A stretch of DNA of 64,000 nucleotides from Ricordea florida (taxonomy: Eukaryota > Cnidaria > Anthozoa > Corallimorpharia > Ricordeidae). Every line of letters starts with the position of its first letter. Positions within the stretch are counted from its first letter, which is position 1. The position numbers and the translations under genes are program-made. The notes under the pieces are model-generated. The model did not search any database and had not been told where the DNA came from. It worked only from the letters and a program-made list of their open reading frames with translations. Shown here piece after piece: positions 37,969 through 47,836 of the stretch. Location of the stretch: positions 18,985,061 to 19,049,060 of the forward strand of contig OX453281.1 of assembly GCA_949710005.1 (NCBI GenBank), given 5' to 3'.

Positions 37969-39201
37969 TTACTTTCTCTTCCTTTTAAACTGCTCTACAA
38001 AATACAAAACCACAGCCATTATCAGTAGCCAAGCGTTCTCGCCTAAAAATCCAATAACCTGACCCGCTGTTTTGAAAAGAAAGCTGACTATTGCACCTAC
38101 CATTCCTGGTAATATTTTTCCAAGTTTTTTACCTAAAGTTTTTAATCCATTTCCCACACCTTTACCCAATGTTGATAAACCCTTTGAAAGATTAGAAACT
38201 ATTACTCCGATGACCACGCCTACCGCACTTACAACAGAAAATGCTGTAAAACCATACTTTTTAAAGATGTATTTTAATCGCTCTCTTAATGGCAAATTTT
38301 TAAGTATTTCATCTTTTCGTCCCTCTATAACTGATATTTGTTCTTCACTTGAGATTACTTGATTTCTAATTTGTTCTCTTAATTTATCAACCTCGGTTTG
38401 CAATCGTTTATTTTTTTCCACTAACTTTAAACTTGATTCTCCCTTCTTATATTCTAACTTTTTATTTTTATCTATTTCTTCTTTGTATCCTTTCATTTCT
38501 TCCAAAAGTCTTTCCTTTTCTATTGTTAATTCTATATTCTGTTCAGCGGTTTTATCGAAAAGTCTTTTACCTTCCGCCACATCTATTAACATCTCTTCTT
38601 TTTCTGCTTTTTGACTATCAATTACTAAAAGAAGTCTTCTTTCTTTTTCTTGATATAGATCAATCTCCTGCGGATATACTTCCGCGGCTGCTTTCAATCC
38701 TTGCAATGCATTATCTAATTCCTTGTTTTTTTCAATAGATTTTTTCAATTCTAACTCGGCCTTATTATATTTTTCCAACATGGTTTCATAATCAGCACCT
38801 AGAGCTTTTATAATTGTTTTTGGTAAATCTTCAAGCTTAAGCGTCCCATATTTATCGATCAATATATGTTTAGCAGGATTAACCCTTCCACTCAATTTAA
38901 CAGTTAAATTACCTTCACTATCCCATTCTGCTGTAAATGGAGAATCCAAATCGTTGAAATCTGGAAAAAATCTTTTTATGGTTTGTATCGCTTCTCTCCT
39001 TTGATCATATATATCAATAGGTGGTATAGGTCTTTCTTCTACCCCCGGTCGGTTATATTCATCATAACCAGTATAATCTGTATCAATAGAAGTGTTTGTT
39101 CTAGTTGGTGTCAAATAAATTGTATCATTATTATCCTGAGTATCATCATCTTTTGGGTCGTTTAGTTCAGTTGGATCTAATTCTTCTCCTCCTTCTGCCA
39201 T
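37969..39201 (-). CDS. Coiled-coil protein with C-terminal membrane-active module
   Basis: 410 residues, about 100 longer than its Polinton 1 homologue (22,824). The extra length is coiled coil (about residues 140-305, Glu/Lys/Leu-rich). The acidic N-terminus keeps 'ELDPTELNDPKDDD' and 'DTIYLTP'. The C-terminal module is nearly unchanged: 'FKKYGFTAFSVVSAVGVVIG', 'LGKKLGKILPGMVGAIVSFL' and 'NAWLLIMAVVLYFVE'. The promoter-like motif at 39,221 precedes it. Confidence 0.8.
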   Translation of the reverse strand: MAEGGEELDPTELNDPKDDDTQDNNDTIYLTPTRTNTSIDTDYTGYDEYNRPGVEERPIPPIDIYDQRREAIQTIKRFFPDFNDLDSPFTAEWDSEGNLTVKLSGRVNPAKHILIDKYGTLKLEDLPKTIIKALGADYETMLEKYNKAELELKKSIEKNKELDNALQGLKAAAEVYPQEIDLYQEKERRLLLVIDSQKAEKEEMLIDVAEGKRLFDKTAEQNIELTIEKERLLEEMKGYKEEIDKNKKLEYKKGESSLKLVEKNKRLQTEVDKLREQIRNQVISSEEQISVIEGRKDEILKNLPLRERLKYIFKKYGFTAFSVVSAVGVVIGVIVSNLSKGLSTLGKGVGNGLKTLGKKLGKILPGMVGAIVSFLFKTAGQVIGFLGENAWLLIMAVVLYFVEQFKRKRK

Positions 39202-39220
39202 ATTTAGATTTTTTACTCAT

Positions 39221-39240
39221 CAGTAAGAAATCTTTAAACC
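39221..39240 (-). promoter_or_regulatory. Promoter-like motif before the coiled-coil gene
   Basis: On the minus strand: GGTTTAAAGATTTCTTACTG, ending 20 bases before the ATG at 39,201. One of a family of TTTAAAGATT-type leaders in Polinton 2. Confidence 0.6.
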
Positions 39241-39261
39241 TACCTAATAACATACAATTAA

Positions 39262-39654
39262 CTATATGAATTTACTAGCTGCGTAACCCAAAGCTAACAT
39301 TCCTCCTCCTACATATGCCATTTCTCCCATCTTTTGATTATTGCTTGGTCGGTAATAATCCGAGAATTTTGGTTCATGTATTTGTTCATATAATTCTAAA
39401 GCTTCATCTGTTTTTGACATATTTTGTGATGCTTGATATTTATCATCTTTTTGTTGTACTTTCCAATCGATTAATTTCTGTCTTTTTTCCTGATATTCTG
39501 CATAATCTTTTTGATATTTTTCTAATGCCTTATCGTGTCGTATTTTCTCTGTATCTGTTTTATCACCAGATAGATATTTTGCAAGATATGAACCACCAAC
39601 AAAAGCAGTTGCATTTAATACAGCTCCTCCTAACATCATTGCTAATGTCGCCAT
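39262..39654 (-). CDS. Small membrane protein, 'MLGGAVLNATAF' family
   Basis: 130 residues from the ATG at 39,654, chosen by alignment with Polinton 1 (22,148). It begins 'MATLAMMLGGAVLNATAFVG' and ends 'GGMLALGYAASKFI', with a charged coiled middle. Intact. No RPB6-like gene follows it here, unlike in Polinton 1. Confidence 0.8.
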   Translation of the reverse strand: MATLAMMLGGAVLNATAFVGGSYLAKYLSGDKTDTEKIRHDKALEKYQKDYAEYQEKRQKLIDWKVQQKDDKYQASQNMSKTDEALELYEQIHEPKFSDYYRPSNNQKMGEMAYVGGGMLALGYAASKFI

Positions 39655-39685
39655 GTTTCTTCGCTTCACTCAGGTCTATAAATAA

Positions 39686-39904
39686 TTATTTTGGTAAAAT
39701 CTTTTGATCCTCTAAATATGTTTTTAGATACATACTACCTGACAATACAGCGACCCACTTAGCATAATTTACAATACTCGAGGATGGATCATTCATAAAT
39801 GACTCTTTCATTGCTTTTTTAGCAACATAACCAACTCCAGCCGCTAATCCGATAAGTACTGCGGAATCAGTAACAGTTTTCACAAGTTTATTTTCGTTTG
39901 ACAT
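39686..39904 (-). CDS. Small two-helix membrane protein, 'ENKLVKTVT' family
   Basis: 72 residues, intact homologue of 21,509: 'NENKLVKTVTDSAVLIGLAA', then 'KTYLEDQKILPK'. Preceded by a TCTAAAGGTTTCTTAC leader at 39,921. Confidence 0.8.
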   Translation of the reverse strand: MSNENKLVKTVTDSAVLIGLAAGVGYVAKKAMKESFMNDPSSSIVNYAKWVAVLSGSMYLKTYLEDQKILPK

Positions 39905-39920
39905 TATTTTTACTACAACA

Positions 39921-39938
39921 GTAAGAAACCTTTAGACC
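39921..39938 (-). promoter_or_regulatory. Promoter-like motif before the two-helix protein
   Basis: Minus strand GGTCTAAAGGTTTCTTAC, about 17 bases before the ATG at 39,904. Confidence 0.6.
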
Positions 39939-39940
39939 AA

Positions 39941-40381
39941 TTATAGCATTCCAATTTTCAGCGGAGCAGGTCCTACGGATTTAGGATTTTGTGGTTTAGG
40001 TTGTTGTGTTGGTTGTGGGGTTAGTGGTTGAGGCAATTGTGGAACTTGAGATAAATCAGGTATTCTATTTTTGTAATATCTCATAAACATATCAAATGCA
40101 GTAAACCCTATCCCAACAATTGATAATACGGTTGTAAAAGATAGCTCTGGAAGCCATGCCTGATTAGACTCACTTTCTTTATTTTCATTTTGATCTTCTT
40201 CCCGTTTAATTTTTTGCTCTCGTTTCATCTCCCTAGCTAATGCATCTTTTGCTTTTTTATTATATTCGGCTAATTTCTTACCAGCTTCTACTTTTTTAGG
40301 ATTTTTTGCCTTTTTTCCTGTAGTTTTTTCCTCTTCTTTTGGAGGATCTCTTGTAATTTGCTCAACAACTTCTTCAGACAT
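39941..40381 (-). CDS. Small membrane protein, 'VEQITR' family
   Basis: 146 residues from the MSEE start shared with the Polinton 1 gene (21,110). An upstream in-frame ATG at 40,396 overlaps the promoter-like motif and is less likely. 'VEQITRDPP', a Lys-rich helix, one membrane segment ('VLSIVGIGFTAFDMFMRY') and a Pro/Gln-rich tail. Confidence 0.75.
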   Translation of the reverse strand: MSEEVVEQITRDPPKEEEKTTGKKAKNPKKVEAGKKLAEYNKKAKDALAREMKREQKIKREEDQNENKESESNQAWLPELSFTTVLSIVGIGFTAFDMFMRYYKNRIPDLSQVPQLPQPLTPQPTQQPKPQNPKSVGPAPLKIGML

Positions 40382-40395
40382 TATTTTACATATCA

Positions 40396-40413
40396 TTAAG
40401 AAATCTTTAAATC
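40396..40413 (-). promoter_or_regulatory. Promoter-like motif before the VEQITR-family gene
   Basis: Minus strand GATTTAAAGATTTCTTAA, about 15 bases before the ATG at 40,381. Confidence 0.6.
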
Positions 40414-40426
40414 AATCACATAATGC

Positions 40427-40981
40427 TTAGTAAACAGTATCAGTACCGTTAGCATCTTGCTTAGTAGACTGCTCAGTTTTGTTGGTATCCTCTTGTATTT
40501 TATGCTCAGTTGTACTTGCAACTTGTTGATTTTTGTTGAATTTTATGTGTTTAGCAACCTGGAACAGCCCGCTAGCAAGTGCTGCCAGTCTTCCTGCTTT
40601 CAATGCTAAGAAGCCTACAATGTTTGTCAGTTCACGATTAACCAAATCATCATTCTTCAAATCTGTACAAAGAGCTTCTATATCATCCACGGGAACCACA
40701 TAAGAAATGACTTGTGAAACTAATTGAAGAGATGAATCTACCAACCCACCGCTAATTTTCTTACCTAATACCGCCTGATACCGATTATAATATTTTTCAA
40801 CATCTTTTACTGATAATTTTTTTACATCACCCAGACTCATATCAACTCCTAAATATTCCTTTGTAGTTCCAAGAGATGCTAGAATAGCTAGTGATTCTTG
40901 TTTTATTTCAAGATCCTCACTTTGATCGGTATCATTTTTTACCTCAGTTTTTTCTTCAATGTAATCTTCAACTTCTGTCAT
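40427..40981 (-). CDS. Conserved membrane protein after the ATPase
   Basis: 184 residues, homologue of 19,583. It keeps 'ESLAILASLGTTKEYLGVDM' and 'LSVKDVEKYYNRYQA'. The C-terminal hydrophobic part is weaker than in Polinton 1 ('FLALKAGRLAALASGLFQV'). Intact frame. Confidence 0.72.
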   Translation of the reverse strand: MTEVEDYIEEKTEVKNDTDQSEDLEIKQESLAILASLGTTKEYLGVDMSLGDVKKLSVKDVEKYYNRYQAVLGKKISGGLVDSSLQLVSQVISYVVPVDDIEALCTDLKNDDLVNRELTNIVGFLALKAGRLAALASGLFQVAKHIKFNKNQQVASTTEHKIQEDTNKTEQSTKQDANGTDTVY

Positions 40982-41000
40982 CTTATAATTTTCTAATAAT

Positions 41001-41019
41001 ACAAAGATTCTTTTAAATC
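41001..41019 (-). promoter_or_regulatory. Promoter-like motif before the post-ATPase gene
   Basis: Minus strand GATTTAAAAGAATCTTTGT, about 20 bases before the ATG at 40,981. Confidence 0.55.
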
Positions 41020-41057
41020 ACCTCAGGTTACTCCCTTTGGTCGAGTTCCGCACTTCG

Positions 41058-41684
41058 CTACGCTCCGTTTGGAACTTCCAAATAACATTGAAATGGAAAT
41101 CTTAAACATAAACATAGTCTAGAATATTTTTCAGTTTTTAATAATTGCATAAATTTTTTACATGATTCATAATCCAAATCGCCTCCATAATCTTCAAAAA
41201 ACATCTTCATACCTTTCTGCGACGGATTATGAAATGAGACCACACAAGCTACATTTTCTCGGAAAGGTTTTGCAATTGATGTTAATTGTTGAGTGAGAAC
41301 CCAAACTGATAAACCATGATGCCTTCCGGAGAATGCTAAATCTATAAACTTGTTTGATCTTTTCTTCAGATCATTAGATACAGCGCAATCATCTAAAATT
41401 ATTAATGTGTTTGTTCCAGAGAATAAAGTTTGACAATCAGTTAATAATTCATTAATCTCGTCTATATTACTAGCATCGGGTGACAATACAAAGAATCTCT
41501 TATCTCCGCGAGCAAAATTATGATAGGTTTTATTTTTAGAAAAAGTTGGACATATTAAAACAATGAATTCAAAAACTTTTCTGAAGGGGCCTCGGAGTTG
41601 ATCTATGATGTATTTTGTTTTTCCACAATTTGTTGGTCCAGTTATAATACAATGAAAAGGGATTTTATCTCTCAATTCTTCCAT
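41058..41684 (-). CDS. A32-like DNA packaging ATPase
   Basis: 208 residues. Walker A 'GPTNCGKT' lies near residue 16 and Walker B 'TLIILDDCA' near residue 95, followed by 'SGRHHGLSVWVLTQQLTSIA'. It is the most similar protein pair between the two elements together with the integrase. The active-site residues are present and the frame is intact. Confidence 0.92.
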   Translation of the reverse strand: MEELRDKIPFHCIITGPTNCGKTKYIIDQLRGPFRKVFEFIVLICPTFSKNKTYHNFARGDKRFFVLSPDASNIDEINELLTDCQTLFSGTNTLIILDDCAVSNDLKKRSNKFIDLAFSGRHHGLSVWVLTQQLTSIAKPFRENVACVVSFHNPSQKGMKMFFEDYGGDLDYESCKKFMQLLKTEKYSRLCLCLRFPFQCYLEVPNGA

Positions 41685-41724
41685 ATTTTTTGTATTATAA
41701 CATTAGGTTTTAAATTTTAGATTC

Positions 41725-42951
41725 TCAGTACTTTATCGAATGTAAGTTTGAATTCATAATTTCCATCATTGCATCGGCTACAACAAACATATAACAGGTT
41801 ACAGTGCCAGATCCGCTTTGTTTTCTTTTAATTTCTAGTTTTACCCCATCCCTTGTATTGTTTAAAACCAAACCTCCTCCGTGAATATCATTATCAGGGT
41901 GAGTTCTCAAATCAACCCATAATGCAAACTTGTCATAATAAAAATCCTTTTCTTTCATGTCATTTCTTCCAAATCTTTTCTTCACTGACTCCCAGAGATC
42001 AGAAGGTATCATTCCCTTAGAGTATAAACGATTTGGCACTCCATCAACATCTATATTGATCGAGGTGATCCCTGGATTGTAAAAACTTTCAGAGTTTCGA
42101 GCTCCTGCAGTGTTGGGTAATTTAAACAAAAATAATATTCCTGTCATTGACCTTCTAGGTAGATTAATATGCTGGTTAATAACAGTGTCCCCGCCTATGG
42201 AAAAAGTAAAAGTTTTGTGTAGAGTAACATTTTCGTAAAAGAATCCTTTTCCAACCTGATAAGCTGCTTGTGCCTCACGAGCCAAGTATTCACTTGAAAT
42301 GGAAGAATATTCTAACTCTAGGTTTTTGATTGAATATGTTGGGGTCTTTGTAGTATCGGAAAAAACAACAATATCAGAAACTGGGGCTAGCGTAATCTCA
42401 AAGATTAAATGATGATCTAGAGCTTTTGGATAGAAAACTCCGTGATCTTTTAGAATAGGGTGATTTAGTGGAATATGATACTTGGTATTATGTACTGATG
42501 CGAGAGCTACTTCCCTAACATCTTGAGTTTTCTTATCACCGGCATTTGTCCTGAGTTTTCTCATGTTTTCAGAAGAAATACCTTGTCTTAATTTATCCCC
42601 TCGATCCTCATCTGATAAAAATAAATCATGATATGTTTGAAATAGATCGTATCTTTGAGTATCCTGTAATGTTTCACCACCAAAAAGAACCCTTAATCTG
42701 GATACAAGATTACTGCTCACATTATTCACAAGGGTGTTATTAGCATGCCCATCAACTTCCAAATCGAAAAGTAGAGATACACTTCCAGGTACAATGACTA
42801 AATTATCAGAAAGTTTAGGGATATTTATATATAATGTTTCTCCAGGGCTGGCCGAGGATGGATTTAATGTAATTCTATTCAAAGTTGATTCTGCTTTCAG
42901 CCCAAATGGTTCTCGTGGAATTCTGTTTGGATTAATTTTTTCAGACGTCAT
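41725..42951 (-). CDS. Candidate major capsid protein
   Basis: 408 residues, homologue of 17,636. Shared landmarks are 'NRITLNPSSASPGETLYI', 'NNTLVNNV', 'KDHGVFYP', 'PRRSMTGILFLF', 'DGVPNRLYSKGM' and 'DLRTHPDNDIHGGGL'. It extends slightly further at the C-terminus than the Polinton 1 copy. Intact. Capsid assignment carries the same uncertainty as there. Confidence 0.6.
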   Translation of the reverse strand: MTSEKINPNRIPREPFGLKAESTLNRITLNPSSASPGETLYINIPKLSDNLVIVPGSVSLLFDLEVDGHANNTLVNNVSSNLVSRLRVLFGGETLQDTQRYDLFQTYHDLFLSDEDRGDKLRQGISSENMRKLRTNAGDKKTQDVREVALASVHNTKYHIPLNHPILKDHGVFYPKALDHHLIFEITLAPVSDIVVFSDTTKTPTYSIKNLELEYSSISSEYLAREAQAAYQVGKGFFYENVTLHKTFTFSIGGDTVINQHINLPRRSMTGILFLFKLPNTAGARNSESFYNPGITSINIDVDGVPNRLYSKGMIPSDLWESVKKRFGRNDMKEKDFYYDKFALWVDLRTHPDNDIHGGGLVLNNTRDGVKLEIKRKQSGSGTVTCYMFVVADAMMEIMNSNLHSIKY

Positions 42952-42971
42952 ATTTGATTTATAAGATACTT

Positions 42972-42988
42972 TGACTAATCTTTAAACC
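42972..42988 (-). promoter_or_regulatory. Promoter-like motif before the capsid candidate
   Basis: Minus strand GGTTTAAAGATTAGTCA, about 20 bases before the ATG at 42,951. Confidence 0.6.
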
Positions 42989-43185
42989 TCTTGGGCATCT
43001 GAATTGGTATTTTTTTTATTCTCTAATTCTTCAATATCTTTTACTAAACTTTCTCTTACTCCTTCAATTACAAGCATAAGATTAAAAAGTTCATCGCCAT
43101 CTTCCATATTGTGAATTTTTGAAATTATAATTTTTTTCATCATATTAATTTGATATTCGCTAAAATTTATTTTTTCTTCCTCCAT
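42982..43185 (-). CDS. Small acidic helical protein, Polinton 2 only
   Basis: 67 residues, helical and charged ('YQINMMKKIIISKIHNM', 'VIEGVRESLVKDIEELENKK'). No family and no counterpart in Polinton 1. It has its own TTTAAAGATTAACCA leader at 43,204-43,219, which favours a real gene. The stop overlaps the capsid gene's promoter-like motif. Confidence 0.5.
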   Translation of the reverse strand: MEEEKINFSEYQINMMKKIIISKIHNMEDGDELFNLMLVIEGVRESLVKDIEELENKKNTNSDAQEV

Positions 43186-43203
43186 TTTAATTTATAAGAT
43201 GCT

Positions 43204-43219
43204 TTGGTTAATCTTTAAA
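43204..43219 (-). promoter_or_regulatory. Promoter-like motif between the small gene and the integrase
   Basis: Minus strand TTTAAAGATTAACCAA, upstream of the 67-residue gene. The integrase ATG on the plus strand begins at its edge. Confidence 0.5.
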
Positions 43220-44208
43220 TGAGTAACGAAAAGATATCAAAAATATATTATTCAACTGAAGGATATTGGAAAGGATATTCTGCAATTCCTAAATTAGCTG
43301 AAAAGGTAAAGGTTAGTGAAGATGAAGCAAAACAATGGCTTCAGAAACAAGCAATATGGCAAATATATCTTCCATCTCCAAAATATATACCTAGACCTCA
43401 CTGGACAGAGGATAAACCTAATCAGATTCATCAAGCAGATTTATTATTTTTACCGCATGATAGAGTTGGAAGAAAAACATATAAATATGCATTAGTTGTG
43501 GTTGATGTAGCCAGTAGATACAAAGATGCTGAAGCATTAACCTCAAAAGAAAGTCATGAGATATCCAAAGCTTTTGAAAAAATATATTCCAGAAAGTTAA
43601 AATATCCTAAAACATTAATGGTTGATCCTGGAAAAGAATTTATGGGTGAGGTTTCAAAACTTATGAATTACCATAATGTGAAAATACAAAGAAGTGAAGC
43701 TGGAAATCATAGAGCACAAGCATTTGTAGAAAGAGCAAATAGGACATTAAGTGAAAAATTATTTAGTCATCAATATGCACAAGAAATGGTAAGTGATGAT
43801 CGATCTAGAGTATGGGTAAAACGATTACCTGATATTTTGAAAACTTTGAACAATACACCGACGAGAATAACCGGTAAAGAACCTGATAAAGCTATAAAAA
43901 TGAAAGAGGTTGATATTAGTCCTAAAAATTATCAACGAGTTGTGGGTCTTGATGAGGTTAGATTACCTCTTAGTGTTAAAGTTAGATATTTATTATCTCC
44001 TGGTGAACTCGAGGGTGGTGAAAAAAGACGAGCTACAGATCCTATTTGGAGTATCAAAGTTTATAATATTACGCGTAGTGTCGTTTCACCTAATCAACCA
44101 GTTTTATATTATTTGGCGGATGGGCCAAGACGTGGGTTTGTTAGAGAAGAATTACAGGTTATACCTCATGATACTGAGTTACCTCCTAATTCTGTTTTGC
44201 AAAGATAA
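43219..44208 (+). CDS. Retrovirus-like integrase (rve family)
   Basis: 329 residues, the same length as the Polinton 1 integrase, with identical catalytic context: 'IHQADLLFLPHD' (Asp75), 'TLMVDPGKEF' (Asp137) and 'AFVERANRTL' (Glu172). C-terminal landmarks 'GEKRRATDPIWS' and 'GPRRGFVREEL' are kept. Intact. Tail-to-tail overlap of 43 bases with the polymerase reading frame mirrors Polinton 1. Confidence 0.95.
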   Translation: MSNEKISKIYYSTEGYWKGYSAIPKLAEKVKVSEDEAKQWLQKQAIWQIYLPSPKYIPRPHWTEDKPNQIHQADLLFLPHDRVGRKTYKYALVVVDVASRYKDAEALTSKESHEISKAFEKIYSRKLKYPKTLMVDPGKEFMGEVSKLMNYHNVKIQRSEAGNHRAQAFVERANRTLSEKLFSHQYAQEMVSDDRSRVWVKRLPDILKTLNNTPTRITGKEPDKAIKMKEVDISPKNYQRVVGLDEVRLPLSVKVRYLLSPGELEGGEKRRATDPIWSIKVYNITRSVVSPNQPVLYYLADGPRRGFVREELQVIPHDTELPPNSVLQR

Positions 44209-47200
44209 TGTCCGTAGGCAAAAGTATTTATATTATCTTCACAAATTTCTCTCTTATCATCATCACAAGACAGTGCAACTTTATTAATTGTTTCTGAAAA
44301 AACGTCGTGCTTATGACTTCTTAATACATTCATCCGCCTCATCTGTGGCTCTTTATTGAAAAGGCAATCCTTATAATCATTAAATCTTATGGTTTTTTTC
44401 ACGATTGCCTTCTTTACTCCCTTACATTTCTTTTCCTCTTCTCCTTCATCCATCCTGTAGGAGTAAAGCTTTGCTCGTAGGCCTACAAATTCAGCTATCT
44501 GCCTACCACCAGCCTCATCTTTAAACATATTAACAACTTTCTTATTCACACCAGTCTCAATACCAGACGGATGGTCTTTAGGAAAATTGCTGGTATCGAA
44601 CATTTTTCTCACATCGGGGCTAATATCTTTATAGAAATCTTCTGTTTCTATTTCATATGCAAGGCTGTCCGTATCTGTAAACAACAATTTGGTTTTTCTC
44701 CATATTTAGGTTTAATATAATTATAGTGAAATTTGTACATTATTGTTTTACTTAGATCCAGAATGCACATACCCAAGTAAACAGGTTTATTGAATACTAG
44801 CTTTGTTTTCTTCATGTGGATAGCCACAAGATTTTCACAAAAGATAGTACGATGCCGATAGTTAGGTTTTGATATTAATTTTTTCGAATCTTTTTCATTC
44901 GTAACTAATCGCACATCCACCCTTTTTCTAATGTTTTCCATTGTTTTACCAAATACGGAGTTATTCATAAGTTTGAAGAAATCTTTCTCAAAATCATTAT
45001 TTCCTTTAGCTCTGAGGTTGGTATTCAAGTCAATGTATGGTTTTAACCAAGCTGACTCTTTGAATGTAATGCCTCTATGAATTTTTGTAACTTTTAATCC
45101 AAGACTTTCGTAAAGTTTTAGTGTTTTATGATGAACAACATACTTTACCTTATTGTTTAGGTTTGGAATCAATTTCTCAACCTTATTAATGGTAAGTCTC
45201 TCTGGAGCGAGGGGGTAATCATTATGCAAATCATGAAGGTTAGTTGGGTATTCCAAATCAGCCTCTATTATACAGGGGATATTTTTCCAGTTTTTAAGAT
45301 CTTCTTCACTCATCCATCTAAAACCATGCGTAGGTAGTTTTTCGCTCATTCCCCCACCATATAGATTGTTTGCGTCGAGATATGTAATATACTTTGTTTG
45401 CAGTTTTGGATCATATTCGTTCATGTAGGGGTTGTTAGCTTTCCCATATCTAGTAGATATCATGGATACCCCGCCCCGTACACCTTTTTCAATCATAAGT
45501 AGCATGTCAATGTCAGCCAGCAACTCTAAATTAACCTTTGTTATCTTTAATGTTGCATCCCAAGCTAGTCCTGGTGCTGTATAATACCAGGCGGGATCCA
45601 ATCCATAGTTTTTACTACAAACATCTCTAAAGTTCTCAAATACATCTGCTAAAAGTAATACATCCGACACAAGATATAGGTCGTGATATTCCCTCATTGT
45701 TTTCATATTGAAGGTTTCCCACACCTTTTTAGCATGCTGGTAGTTATCTTCTGTTATATCTTCATCGTTGAGTTTTGAGTAGAACGCTTCTTTAGGTGGA
45801 AGTTGAGTTGAGCTGAGTTTATCGAAGCTATCGAACCAATCATATGGAAAAACGCCTTTTCTCAACAATGAATTTAATTTCTCGCCTTCATAGAAAATAT
45901 TTAAGTTTTTGAAAGATTCTTTTGGTAGATTAGTTACTAATTTATCCAGACTTGTTTGCATAAATTTAAATGAATCTATGAATCTAATATCTCGTTTTAC
46001 CTCAACACGCTTGCCTTCTTTATTTGTAAATGTATCAACTACAATCTGTTTTGTAAAAGAAATATACTTTTCTTCATTATTAGGTATGCAGTTTATATTT
46101 CCTTTTGTTTTACCAAGATTCTTGATAAAAAGATGCGCGTCATATCCAGATAGGTTGTGAAATATTACTGGGAAGAACTTTGGAATCTTGTAATTTAAGT
46201 TGCATTCATTATGAGCTGCTCCTCTATACTTTCCTGTAAGATGACAGTGATCTAATACCTTATCTTCTCCCAATTCTTTCTCACAGATATGACAGTGAGT
46301 AGCATTTTCATATTCTTTTTTATCCATTTCTGTCATATACCCCACCTTCTTATGGTATTTTGTCTTATTGTAAATTTTTTTAATATCCTGCTCCAAATTA
46401 TGTACAAATATCTGTGGGATATCATCATCTGGGGATTCGGCGGTGTATTGTGCAAGCTCGGGTGGAAATATTTTATCATCAAAAGATTTTATGAGATAAC
46501 TGAATCCTGATGGTTTGTGTTTTTGGTATTGATTAGTAAAACTTTCACTTTCATCTGGCGAGCAGGTGTATATTTTCTCTGGATAACACTCAAAGTCTGC
46601 ATATACAACAAAGGGTGCTCGCATTTTTCTATTGAAGTTCTTAAAATTAATAAACTCAGGATTTCCATCTTTATCCTTGGGCATAACAATCTTTACTTCT
46701 TCATTTGTAGCACAATATTCAAGATGTTTTTCCAACGATTTTTTTGTGGGAAATGTGTTATAACATCTAGAGCAAGGTTCGCGTTTGTGTTGATTATTAT
46801 TTACTTGTGATGAAACAAGTCTACTAAAATTCTTTATCCAACAGTAATGTTGATTTCCTTCATCATTCGATATTAGAATTAATTCAATTAAAAAATCTTT
46901 TTGTTTCTTACTTATTCTCAGAGGATATGCTTCGCCTTTATCTTTATCAAATCCATGGACGTTAATCATATAATAAGGATTTTGCTTTTCAAACTTATCA
47001 ATATTTTTTAGTGAAGTTGGGAACTCAATTCCTGTCCAGTCAAACTTCTCTGAGTTCTCTCTCATTTGTTTATTTAGTCTTTGTGGATCTTTCTCTTTAG
47101 GAAACACGGCGGAAGTAACTGCCCACTTGAAACACTCTTGATCATTTTCATTCTTAACATTTATAATAGCCTTTTTATTTACTAATTTTGGCGGCAACTC

Positions 47201-47836
47201 AATATAGGAACTTCCAGAAAGAGGCTCAAAAGGGTCTATGTTAATATCAAAGTATGTCACACTATCAAATCTACAACTGCTGCCGTTTTGTGTAAAATTT
47301 ACAGAAAGTTCAAGAATATAATCAATCATTAAGTCAAATAAGTTGGATAAATCTTCCGCCTCTGTTACAACCACTGGTTTTTCGCTATGAAATACTGCTT
47401 CTACGTCAATCCTTTTATGCACATCACTTCCATCTTTTAAAGTATTCATAAAAAATCTGCTGCAAAGTATAAATTTTAACTTTAGTGGCTTTTTTTGTTT
47501 ATTAATTAGATCTATAACTTTTGGTTTTATTTTATTGAAAAATGTTTGTTCATCATATCCTATCTTTCCATCTATTCTATATGTTTTCAAGTAACCTTTT
47601 AATGCTTTTTGTTGTTCTTTTATATTGAATTCTTCTTCTTTTTCTTGTTCATCTTTTTTATCATCTTCAAATATATCTACATTTCTTTTTGTTTTAGGTC
47701 TGGCTCCCTCCTTCTCATAATCTCTAAAATTTTCTGTAGTAACTGCTAAAGATTGTGGTTGATAATTTTTTTTTCTTGACGGTAAAATTCGTCTTTCAGG
47801 TTTCGTTTTATTATTTATAAGATTTTTAAAGGCCAT
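44166..47836 (-). pseudogene. Protein-primed family B DNA polymerase, frameshifted before motif C
   Basis: From ATG 47,836 the frame covers a C2H2-like finger ('CSRCYNTFPTKKSLEKHLEYC' without its last residue is one knuckle), the C/H cluster ('HCHICEKELGEDK'), ExoI 'YADFECYPE', ExoII 'LSGYDAHLF', ExoIII 'YLVSDVLLLADVF', motif A 'YLDANNLYGG' and motif B 'KLMNNSVFGKTM'. It then leaves frame at about 44,690 and stops at 44,648. The remainder, with motif C 'FTDTDSLAYE', continues in another frame from about 44,687 to 44,166. The break is a single-step frame change, so all active-site parts exist but not in one frame. Programmed frameshifting is possible but unsupported; decay is more likely. Confidence 0.88.
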
